Part shown: positions 1 to 6,538 of the stretch, in pieces
How the letters are laid out: every line of letters begins with the position of its first letter
How positions within the stretch are numbered: position 1 is the stretch's first letter
Source of the DNA: Ruminococcaceae bacterium UBA794
Lineage (GTDB): Bacteria; Bacillota; Clostridia; Oscillospirales; Ruminococcaceae
Length of the DNA stretch: 14,269 bases
Assembly: GCA_002304735.1 (NCBI GenBank)
Contig: DBIU01000014.1
Coordinates: 1,231 to 15,499, forward strand
Reading direction: 5' to 3'
The notes under the pieces: model-generated
Seen by the model: only the letters and a program-made list of their open reading frames with translations
Databases searched by the model: none
What the model was told of the DNA's origin: nothing
Position numbers and translations under genes: made by a program

Positions 1-80
1 ACGACCACGAACACCATCATCATCACGATGACGATGAGGAGTGCCATTGCCACGACCACGAACATCATCATCATCATCAC
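1..80 (+). repeat. In-frame direct repeat encoding the His/Asp-rich stretch
   Basis: A unit beginning ACGACCACGAACA occurs at 1-13 and again at 52-64, each followed by a run of CAT/CAC codons (to 26 and to 80). The offset is 51 bp, or 17 codons, so the repeat keeps frame; the second copy has one extra His codon. Such a repeat can change length by slippage or unequal recombination and so alter the number of metal-binding residues. Confidence 0.7.
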
Positions 81-353
81 GCGGACGAGGTTTTCACGTC
101 TTTTGGCGTAGAAACGGCGAAGAAGTTCACGAAAGAGGGGCTTGAAGCCGCTCTCGCAAAGCTTTCGGGCGAAGAATACGGCACGGTTCTGAGAGCGAAG
201 GGCATTGTAGCGGGCGAAAACGGTTGGTTCGAGTTCGATTTCGTTCCCGAGGAATATGAGATAAGAACGGGTTCGCCGGACGTCACGGGAAAAATGTGCG
301 TAATCGGCTCGAAGCTTGACGAAGATAAGATTAAGGCTTTGTTCGGGGTGTAA
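3..353 (+). CDS. CobW/P47K-family GTP-binding protein, C-terminal part (5' end outside window)
   Basis: The frame is open from the window edge to a TAA at 351-353, giving 116 visible codons. The first 26 codons are dominated by His, Asp and Glu with two Cys (ECHCHD), the flexible metal-binding stretch often seen between the GTPase and C-terminal domains of CobW-family proteins. The rest matches a CobW C-terminal domain: a TVLRAKG segment, then WFEFDFVP, and a final CVIGSKLD segment before the end. Family members are GTP-dependent metal chaperones or insertases for zinc, cobalt or nickel. The His-rich stretch suits zinc, but the metal cannot be read from sequence. The N-terminal Walker A half is upstream and unseen. 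The next gene starts 3 bp after the stop and is also CobW-like, so the two probably act together. Confidence 0.85.
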   Translation, partial: DHEHHHHHDDDEECHCHDHEHHHHHHADEVFTSFGVETAKKFTKEGLEAALAKLSGEEYGTVLRAKGIVAGENGWFEFDFVPEEYEIRTGSPDVTGKMCVIGSKLDEDKIKALFGV

Positions 354-356
354 AAT

Positions 357-1304
357 ATGGAATTGCCGGTTTATTTAATGACAGGTTTTTTGGAGAGCGG
401 AAAAACCTCGTTTATTCTGGAAACGCTCAACGACAAGCAGTTCAGCCGCGGCGAAAAAACGCTTGTAATCGCGTGCGAACAGGGCGAAGTCGAGTATGAC
501 GAGCGTATACTGAAAGCGTCGAAGTCGGTTGTCGAGTATATCGAGGACGAGGAGGACTTCACGGCGGACAATCTCAACGCGCTTGTCGCAAAGCACAAGC
601 CGTCGCGCATTATGCTTGAGTACAACGGAATGTGGAGTCTGCGCGATATGGCGGTAAAAGCGCCGAAAGACTGGATTTTCTATCAGATTTTTATGTTCGT
701 TGACTTCACTCGTTTCGATATGTATATGAACAATATGCGCCAGCTTTTGTCCGATGATATCGCGGTATCAGACCTTATTATCTTCAATCGCTGCGAGCAG
801 GGAAAGGTTGACAAAAAGCGCCTGCGCCGCATAATAAAGCCGCTTAATCCGAAGATTGATATGATGTTCGAGTATAAGGACGGCTCGATTGAACAGGGCT
901 TCCAGGGCGACGATGAAATGCCGTTTGACGTAAAAGCCGACCCTATCGACATAATTCACGACGATTTCGGGCTTTGGTACGTTGATATTATGAGCAACGC
1001 CGCGCGCTATAAGGGCAAAAACGTTCGCGTTCGCGGCATAGTTTTCCGCGCGTCAAACGTGCCAAAGGGATATTTTGTTATCTCGCGAAAGGCGATGACC
1101 TGCTGCGCGGACGATATTCAGGTTGTAGGAATACTCGTAAAATCGCCCGATGAAGCTAAATTCAAGGACGGCGATTGGGTTGAGGTATCGGGAAAGGTTA
1201 TAGCGGAGAAGCAGGCGGCTTATAAGGGCGTAGGACCTGTAATTCTCGCGGACAGCGTTCTCCCGACGGAAAAAGCGGAGAGCGATTTGGTTTATTTCAA
1301 TTGA
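357..1304 (+). CDS. CobW-like GTPase fused to a YcgQ/DUF1980-type C-terminal domain
   Basis: The 315-residue product starts with a CobW-type P-loop, GFLESGKTS (residues 10-18), followed by a CEQGEVEYD segment (40-48) where CobW proteins usually have NE-x-G-E. The Walker B region is around IMLEYNG (85-91). The guanine-specificity motif, normally NKxD, reads NRCE (144-147). The CxCC metal site usual in CobW proteins is absent. Residues about 205-303 do not resemble the CobW C-terminal domain. They match the C-terminal domain of the YcgQ/TIGR03943 (DUF1980) family, including the KGKNVRVRGIVF strand and the hallmark MTCCADD (247-253). YcgQ-type proteins partner a YcgR/YraQ-type permease, so a role in metal or metal-complex handling is inferred. 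The gene begins 3 bp after the upstream CobW gene with a weak GGGGTG site, suggesting translational coupling. Confidence 0.82.
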   Translation: MELPVYLMTGFLESGKTSFILETLNDKQFSRGEKTLVIACEQGEVEYDERILKASKSVVEYIEDEEDFTADNLNALVAKHKPSRIMLEYNGMWSLRDMAVKAPKDWIFYQIFMFVDFTRFDMYMNNMRQLLSDDIAVSDLIIFNRCEQGKVDKKRLRRIIKPLNPKIDMMFEYKDGSIEQGFQGDDEMPFDVKADPIDIIHDDFGLWYVDIMSNAARYKGKNVRVRGIVFRASNVPKGYFVISRKAMTCCADDIQVVGILVKSPDEAKFKDGDWVEVSGKVIAEKQAAYKGVGPVILADSVLPTEKAESDLVYFN

Positions 1305-1317
1305 CGAGGAAAAGAGA

Positions 1318-2586
1318 ATGAAGCTGAGATTTTACAACGCGAAAATCCTTACAATGGAGAGCGAAAGCATCATAAACGGCGAGCTTTGCACGGACGGCGG
1401 CAGGATAGCCTACGTCGGCGAAGCCGCGCAGGCGGGCGATTTCGACCGTGAGATTGACCTTTCGGGAAATTTGATAATACCGGGCTTCAAGAACGCTCAC
1501 ACGCACACGGCGATGACGTTTTTGCGGTCTTTCGCGGACGATTTGCCGCTTAACGATTGGCTCTATAATCAGGTTTTTCCGCACGAAGCTAAGCTTACCG
1601 AAGAAGCGGTTTACGCGTTCACTCAGCTTGGAAATATGGAATATCTCACAAGCGGAATTACGGCGAGCTTTGATATGTATATGAAGCTTCCCGCATACGC
1701 GAAAGCGAACGCCGATATGGGCTTCAGAACGGTAATCTGCGGCTCGATAAACGATTTCGGCGGCACTGTCGAGGGTATGGAGGAGGAATTTGATACCTAT
1801 AACAGCTTCAATCCGCTTGTTTCGTATCAGCTCGGATTTCACGCGGAATATACCACAAAGCGCGAAATTCTTGAGGGAATGGCTGCGCTTTCTCGGAAGA
1901 AAAAAGCGCCGCTTTTTGCGCACAACAGCGAAACCAAAGCCGAGGTTGAGGGCTGCTTCGAGCGGTATAATATGTCGCCGACGCAGCTTTTCGACAAGCT
2001 TGGAATGTTCGAGTACGGCGGCGGAGGATTTCATTGCGTGTGGTTTGACGAGCGCGATATGGAGATATTCCGCGAGAAAAATCTTTATATGATAACAAAT
2101 CCCGCGTCTAATCTTAAGCTTGCGAGCGGAATTGCGCCTATATGCGAGATGAAGCGCCGCGGAATGAGGAATTTCGCGATAGGAACGGACGGCGCGGCTT
2201 CAAACAATTGCCTTGATATGTTCCGCGAGATGTTCCTTGTCGCGGGGCTTCAGAAGGTCAAGGAGAACGACGCGGCGGCTTGTCCTGCGTTCGACGTGCT
2301 TGAAATGGCGACAAAAGGCGGCGCACTTGCGATGGGACTGCGCGACTGCGACGTGCTTGCGGCGGGAAAATGCGCGGATTTCGCGGTTATCGACCTTAAA
2401 CAGCCGAATATGCAGCCGCTTCATAATATCGCGAAAAATCTCGTTTACGCAGGCTCGAAGCAGAACGTGAAGATGACGGTTGTAGACGGAAAAATCCTCT
2501 ATGAGGACGGAAAATTTACGACCGTTGACGCAAACGAGGTTTACGAAAGAGCGAACAGACTTGCAAGGGAAATTTGCGGAGATTAA
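1318..2586 (+). CDS. Amidohydrolase of the MTA/SAH deaminase (TRZ/ATZ-like) type
   Basis: The 422-residue product is full length for the metal-dependent amidohydrolase superfamily. Metal ligands are visible in order: HTH at 61-63, H202 with E205 in AHNSE, H239 in FHC, and D291 in GTDGAASNN. The segment after HTH (MTFLRSFADDLPLNDWL, about 66-82) is typical of 5-methylthioadenosine/S-adenosylhomocysteine deaminases, which remove the 6-amino group of the adenine ring to give the inosyl product. A C-terminal beta segment (KCADFAVIDL, 351-360) completes the composite domain. The protein should be cytosolic. The ATG follows a GAGGAAAAGAG stretch 13 bp after the previous stop, so it belongs to the same operon. 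Substrate choice within this family is hard to predict; guanine deaminase or chlorohydrolase-like enzymes are less likely alternatives. Confidence 0.85.
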   Translation: MKLRFYNAKILTMESESIINGELCTDGGRIAYVGEAAQAGDFDREIDLSGNLIIPGFKNAHTHTAMTFLRSFADDLPLNDWLYNQVFPHEAKLTEEAVYAFTQLGNMEYLTSGITASFDMYMKLPAYAKANADMGFRTVICGSINDFGGTVEGMEEEFDTYNSFNPLVSYQLGFHAEYTTKREILEGMAALSRKKKAPLFAHNSETKAEVEGCFERYNMSPTQLFDKLGMFEYGGGGFHCVWFDERDMEIFREKNLYMITNPASNLKLASGIAPICEMKRRGMRNFAIGTDGAASNNCLDMFREMFLVAGLQKVKENDAAACPAFDVLEMATKGGALAMGLRDCDVLAAGKCADFAVIDLKQPNMQPLHNIAKNLVYAGSKQNVKMTVVDGKILYEDGKFTTVDANEVYERANRLAREICGD

Positions 2587-2595
2587 GGAGCAGAG

Positions 2596-3495
2596 ATGAA
2601 AATTCTTGTTACCGGAGGAACAGTGTTTGCAAGCCGTTTTACGGCGGAGTATTTCGCAAGGGACAACGAGGTGTATGTTCTCAACCGCGGAACAAAACCG
2701 CCTTCGGAGGGCGTTCGCACGATTATCGCGGACAGGCATACTTTAGGCGAAACGCTGAAAAAGTACAGCTTTGACGCGGTAATCGACGTCTGCGCGTATA
2801 ACGAGGATGATGTGCGGGATTTGCTCGGCGCGCTGGGCGATTTCGGAACTTACATTCTGATAAGCTCAAGCGCGGTTTATCCCGAAACGCTTCCGCAGCC
2901 GTTTCGCGAGGACAACGAAGCCGGCGTGAACAAAATCTGGGGCGATTACGGAATAAACAAGATAAAAGCGGAGAATTTTGCTGCAAAATACTGCAAAAAC
3001 GCATATTTTATCCGCCCGCCTTATCTTTACGGAAAGATGAATAATTTGTACCGTGAAGCGTTTGTTTTTGAGTGCGCGGAGCGTGATTTGCCGTTCTATA
3101 TGCCGAATGACGGGAAAATGGGCTTGCAGTTTTTCGATATTGAGGATATGTGCCGATTTATTGAAATTCTGCTTGAAAAGCAGCCCTCCGAGCGCGTTTT
3201 CAATGTCGGCAATCCCGAAAGCGTTTCGATTTGCGATTGGGTTGAAGCTTGTTTCGGAACGCTCGGAAAAACGCCCGAAATCCGCTTTGTCGAGTCGGAT
3301 ATCGAACAGAGAAATTTCTTTCCGTTCTATAATTACGAATATTTTCTCGACGTCACGAAAATGCTTTCGCTTATGCCCGAAACAAAGCCGCTTGAAGTTG
3401 GCTTGAAGCAGTCGTATGAATGGTTTGCGAAAAATCGCGGAGAAGTCCGCAGAAAGCCTTTATTTGATTATATTGAGAAGAATTTGAGAGGATAA
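2596..3495 (+). CDS. NAD-dependent epimerase/dehydratase (extended SDR family)
   Basis: The 299-residue product begins directly with a Rossmann fold. The glycine-rich turn is TGGTVFAS (6-13), where the usual third glycine is Ser. VLNRGT (28-33) follows the second strand. The active site shows a serine run SSSAVYP (90-96) and a YGINK motif (Y118, K122), the catalytic Tyr and Lys of the family. FIRPPYLYG (138-146) and VFNVGNPESVS (201-211) are typical of sugar-nucleotide SDRs. Family members oxidise, epimerise or reduce NDP-sugars and related metabolites; the substrate here is unknown and no other sugar gene is nearby. The ATG sits 5 nt after AAGGAG (2585-2590), which overlaps the previous stop codon, and only 9 bp separate the genes. 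The serine in the glycine motif resembles atypical SDRs, so a divergent function is possible. Confidence 0.82.
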   Translation: MKILVTGGTVFASRFTAEYFARDNEVYVLNRGTKPPSEGVRTIIADRHTLGETLKKYSFDAVIDVCAYNEDDVRDLLGALGDFGTYILISSSAVYPETLPQPFREDNEAGVNKIWGDYGINKIKAENFAAKYCKNAYFIRPPYLYGKMNNLYREAFVFECAERDLPFYMPNDGKMGLQFFDIEDMCRFIEILLEKQPSERVFNVGNPESVSICDWVEACFGTLGKTPEIRFVESDIEQRNFFPFYNYEYFLDVTKMLSLMPETKPLEVGLKQSYEWFAKNRGEVRRKPLFDYIEKNLRG

Positions 3496-3496
3496 T

Positions 3497-5365
3497 ATGC
3501 CTTTTTTACCTGTTAGCAGAAGCGATATGGAGGAGCGCGGGATAGAGCAGCTTGACTTTATCTGCGTGACCGGCGACGCATACGTTGACCACCCGACGTT
3601 CGGAATAGCGATTATTTCGCGAATGATAGAAGCGGCGGGCTTTTCCGTCGGTATAATATCACAGCCGCTCAGCGACAAGGATTTTCGCGAGCTGGGAGCG
3701 CCGAAGCACTGCTTTATGGTGACGGGCGGCAATATCGACAGTATGGTGTCGAATTACACGGTTGCGCTGAAAAAGCGAAACGACGACGCTTATTCTCCGG
3801 GAGGAATAGGCGGAAAGCGCCCCGACCGCGCCGTTATAACCTATTGCAGAGCGCTGAAACGGCTTTTTCCCGATGTTGAGATTGAGATAGGCGGGCTTGA
3901 AGCGTCGCTGCGACGTTTCGCGCATTATGATTACTGGAGCGACAGCGTTATGCCGTCGATTTTGGTTGACAGCGGCGCGGATTATTTGATGTACGGAATG
4001 GGCGAGGTAACGCTCTCCGAGATGCTCAACCGCTTCAAACAGGGTCAGAAGCTTGCGGATATGCACGATTTGCGCGGCGTCTGTTATCTCACAAAGCCCG
4101 AAAATACGCCGTTCGGCGCTGTTCAGTGCGACAGCTTCGAGATTGTCCGCGAGAACAAGAAGGCCTATGCAAAATCCTGCCGAAAGCAATACGACGAGCA
4201 GGACGAGGTTTACGGAAAAACGATAGTACAGCGCCACGGCAATATGATGCTCGTGCAGAACCCGCCGCAGCGCTCGGTTACGCAGAGCGAGTTCGATTAC
4301 GCATACGAGCTGCCTTATATGAGAACGTATCACCCGATGTACGAGAAAGACGGCGGCGTTCCCGCGATACAGGAAGTCGAATTTTCGATAACCCACAACC
4401 GCGGCTGCTTCGGATTTTGCAATTTTTGTTCAATCGCGCTTCATCAAGGACGAAAGGTTCAGACGAGAAGCGAAAATTCCGTGTATAACGAAGCGGTTAT
4501 GCTTTCGGAAAAGCCGAATTTCAAGGGATATATACACGACGTCGGCGGACCGACCGCGAATTTCCGCCACCCGTCCTGCGAGAAACAGGAGGAACACGGC
4601 TTGTGCAAGGGGAGAAAGTGTCTTGCGCCGACGCCCTGCAAGAACATAAACGCGGACCATTCCGATTATATCGCGCTTTTACGCAGACTTCGGGCGATAA
4701 AGGGCGTGAAAAAGGTGTTTATCCGCTCGGGAATACGCTTTGATTATATGCTTTTGGAGAAGAACAACCGCTTTCTTGACGAGCTTGTGGAGTTTCACGT
4801 CAGCGGACAGCTTAAAGTCGCTCCCGAACACGCTTCAAACCGCGTTCTCGATTATATGGGAAAGCCGCATATCGAGGTTTACGAGGAGTTTGAGAAGCGG
4901 TTTTACGCGTCGACGAGGAAATGCGGAAAAGAGCAATATCTCGTGCCGTATCTGATGTCGTCGCACCCGGGCTGTACGCTCGCGGACGCGATTGAGCTTG
5001 CCGTTTTCGAGAAGAAGCACAATATTCGTCCCGAGCAGGTTCAGGACTTTTACCCGACTCCGGGAACTATTTCCACGGCAATGTTTTACACGGGGCTTGA
5101 CCCCTACACGATGGAGCCTGTTTTCGTTCCGCGGACAACCGAGGAAAAGGCGATGCAGCGCGCTTTGCTGCAATATTTTATGCCGAAGAACCGCGCGCTT
5201 GTCGAGAAAGCGCTCACGATAGCGAAGCGCCGCGACCTTATCGGATTTGGAAAAGACTGCCTTATCGCGCCTTCAAAGACTGCCGAAAGAACGGCGAAGC
5301 CCGAAAGGAACAGAAATGGCGAAAAAAAGAACAAAAACTACGCTAAAAAGCCGAAAAAACGCTAA
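3497..5365 (+). CDS. ygiQ: YgiQ-family radical SAM protein
   Basis: The 622-residue product begins with the family's N-terminal domain, including VTGDAYVDHPTFG (24-36), which shows the start is complete. IGGLEASLRR (131-140) belongs to the same conserved region. The radical SAM cluster motif CxxxCxxC is at C304, C308 and C311 (GCFGFCNFCS) and should bind a [4Fe-4S] cluster and S-adenosylmethionine. A second Cys group at C361, C370, C375 and C381 is also characteristic of the family and may hold another cluster or metal. KVAPEH (440-445) and QDFYPTPGT (516-524) are further conserved blocks. The reaction performed by YgiQ proteins is not established. The tail (about 592-622) is rich in Lys and Arg. 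The start lies 1 bp after the previous stop with a GAGAGGA site. The 3' end overlaps the next gene by 50 bp, indicating coupled expression. Confidence 0.93.
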   Translation: MPFLPVSRSDMEERGIEQLDFICVTGDAYVDHPTFGIAIISRMIEAAGFSVGIISQPLSDKDFRELGAPKHCFMVTGGNIDSMVSNYTVALKKRNDDAYSPGGIGGKRPDRAVITYCRALKRLFPDVEIEIGGLEASLRRFAHYDYWSDSVMPSILVDSGADYLMYGMGEVTLSEMLNRFKQGQKLADMHDLRGVCYLTKPENTPFGAVQCDSFEIVRENKKAYAKSCRKQYDEQDEVYGKTIVQRHGNMMLVQNPPQRSVTQSEFDYAYELPYMRTYHPMYEKDGGVPAIQEVEFSITHNRGCFGFCNFCSIALHQGRKVQTRSENSVYNEAVMLSEKPNFKGYIHDVGGPTANFRHPSCEKQEEHGLCKGRKCLAPTPCKNINADHSDYIALLRRLRAIKGVKKVFIRSGIRFDYMLLEKNNRFLDELVEFHVSGQLKVAPEHASNRVLDYMGKPHIEVYEEFEKRFYASTRKCGKEQYLVPYLMSSHPGCTLADAIELAVFEKKHNIRPEQVQDFYPTPGTISTAMFYTGLDPYTMEPVFVPRTTEEKAMQRALLQYFMPKNRALVEKALTIAKRRDLIGFGKDCLIAPSKTAERTAKPERNRNGEKKNKNYAKKPKKR

Positions 5366-6320
5366 AAAGCTGTGCGAGGCGGCGGCGTTTGCGGTTTTGC
5401 TTGCGATACTTTCGTTTGCGCTGATTATATTCGTAAACGAAAAGTTTATAAAATGGGATTTCATTCCCTCGTCAGCCGATGTCGTACACTTTTTCGGCGG
5501 CGGCGAGAAGCCTTATGTGAAGCCGCTTGACGATGAAGCCGCGGTGTATTTCATAGACGTCGGACAGGGCGACTGCGAGCTTATCCGCACGAAGGAATGT
5601 AATATATTGATTGACTGCGGCGAGGAAGAGAACGCGGACAGCGTAATCGGATTTCTTCGGTATTCGGGGGTTGAGCGGCTGGATTACGTTATCGCAACGC
5701 ACCCTCATTCCGACCACATCGGCGGAATGTATAAGGTTCTCGAGAGCTTTGAGGTGGGAACGGTGATTTTGCCGAAAATACCGCAGGATATTGCGCCAAA
5801 GACGGTTTATTACAGCAAAATGCTGAAAGCAATCAAAAAACGCGGGATAAGCCGCGAGTATTCGGAAGCGGGAAAAACATACTCGCTTGATGAAAACACA
5901 ACGCTTGAAATAATCGCGCCGCTGTACGACAATTACGAGGAGCTTAACAACTTCTCTGTCGTGGCGCGGCTTACGCACGGCGCGAACACGTTTTTGTTCA
6001 CCGGCGACGCGGAGAGCCTTTCGGAGCTTGATATTCTCGACAACGGAATTGACGTAAGCGCGGACGTTCTGAAAGTCGCTCATCACGGAAGCGCGGGCGC
6101 AAACAGCAGAGCTTATCTCGAAAAGGTTCGCCCGAAAATCGCCGTAATCGGCGTTGGAAGCGACAACAGCTACGGTCACCCGCACAAAGAGGTCCTAAAG
6201 CGGCTCGCGAATGTCGGCTGCGATGAGATTTACACGACCGCCGCGGACGGAAATGTCGTGATAATAAGCGACGGAGCGTCCTTGCGCGTGCAGACCGAGG
6301 AAGAAGAAATTGCCGCGTGA
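5316..6320 (+). CDS. Membrane-anchored ComEC/Rec2-like metallo-beta-lactamase-fold hydrolase
   Basis: I choose the ATG at 5316, giving 334 residues, because AAAGGAA (5304-5310) lies just upstream and the product then has a clean N-terminal anchor. An in-frame ATG at 5247 would add 23 residues with no membrane or domain character. Residues 1-20 are very basic, and one hydrophobic helix spans about 22-41, predicting a short cytoplasmic tail and an extracytoplasmic catalytic domain. MBL motifs are DVGQGD (81-86), HPHSDH (129-134), TGD (229-231), HHGS (256-259) and GHPH (287-290). These are hallmarks of the metallo-hydrolase domain at the C-terminus of the competence protein ComEC, here as a stand-alone protein without the ComEC channel. 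Such domains bind two metal ions and are thought to act on nucleic acid or phosphodiester substrates; the substrate here is unknown. It is the last gene of the first operon. Confidence 0.87.
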   Translation: MAKKRTKTTLKSRKNAKKLCEAAAFAVLLAILSFALIIFVNEKFIKWDFIPSSADVVHFFGGGEKPYVKPLDDEAAVYFIDVGQGDCELIRTKECNILIDCGEEENADSVIGFLRYSGVERLDYVIATHPHSDHIGGMYKVLESFEVGTVILPKIPQDIAPKTVYYSKMLKAIKKRGISREYSEAGKTYSLDENTTLEIIAPLYDNYEELNNFSVVARLTHGANTFLFTGDAESLSELDILDNGIDVSADVLKVAHHGSAGANSRAYLEKVRPKIAVIGVGSDNSYGHPHKEVLKRLANVGCDEIYTTAADGNVVIISDGASLRVQTEEEEIAA

Positions 6321-6389
6321 TTGTCAAATTGCACAAAAAATACGCGCGTTTTTCTGATAATATAATTAAAAACACGTTTTTTTGACAAT
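6320..6389. repeat. Separated 9-bp inverted repeat upstream of typA
   Basis: ATTGTCAAA (6320-6328) and TTTGACAAT (6381-6389) are perfect reverse complements flanking 52 bp of A/T-rich sequence. That sequence contains a smaller AAAAAC/GTTTTT dyad at about 6369-6382. The right arm ends five bases before the predicted typA -35 box. It could be a split operator or a weak end-of-operon structure. No GC-rich stem followed by a clean T-run is present, so I do not call a terminator. Confidence 0.4.
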
Positions 6390-6393
6390 GTTA

Positions 6394-6422
6394 TTGAAGT
6401 GAGCGGGAAAAAGTTGTATAAT
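6394..6422 (+). promoter_or_regulatory. Predicted sigma-A promoter of typA
   Basis: The -35 box TTGAAG (6394-6399) and the -10 box TATAAT (6417-6422) are separated by exactly 17 bp. The -10 context TTGTATAATAGA is identical over 12 nt to that of the gap promoter. Transcription should start near 6429, leaving a leader of about 110 nt. A nearby TTGACA at 6382-6387 is 29 bp from this -10 box and is not its partner. Confidence 0.7.
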
Positions 6423-6439
6423 AGATAAGTTGAGATAAA

Positions 6440-6484
6440 GGCGCAGCCGAAAATTTCGCGGTGTCGCCTAATAAATCAGGCTGC
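6440..6484 (+). other. Structured 5' leader of typA with competing stems
   Basis: GGCG (6440-6443) can pair with CGCC (6465-6468), with inner pairing CCG (6447-6449) to CGG (6459-6461). GCAGCC (6443-6448), which lies in the loop side of that hairpin, is also perfectly complementary to GGCTGC (6479-6484). The two pairings could form a pseudoknot or be mutually exclusive. The element lies between the predicted start of transcription and the AAAGGAAAG ribosome binding site (6521-6529). I do not recognise it as any known riboswitch class. A regulatory role is inference. Confidence 0.35.
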
Positions 6485-6538
6485 CGCGATGACAAAAAGC
6501 GCTTCGTGCCGCCGCATTACAAAGGAAAGTGAACGATT

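Noticed and set aside
1..81. Short repeats at the window start as a CRISPR array
   Set aside because: The repeat is in-frame, low-complexity coding sequence for a His-rich stretch with no unique spacers of regular length.
1297..2034. Long open frame on the minus strand inside the amidohydrolase gene
   Set aside because: It is antisense to a gene with clear catalytic motifs, has no recognisable domain and is rich in Arg, as mirror frames of these codons are.
3659..4396. Long minus-strand open frame inside ygiQ
   Set aside because: It is an antisense shadow of conserved radical SAM family sequence with no ribosome binding site or recognisable domain.
5247..5315. Upstream ATG extension of the ComEC-like MBL gene
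   Set aside because: The extra 23 residues lie deep in ygiQ, have no domain character, and a better ATG with its own AAAGGAA site lies at 5316.
6382..6387. TTGACA as -35 box for typA
   Set aside because: It is 29 bp from TATAAT at 6417, too far; TTGAAG at 6394-6399 has the right 17-bp spacing.
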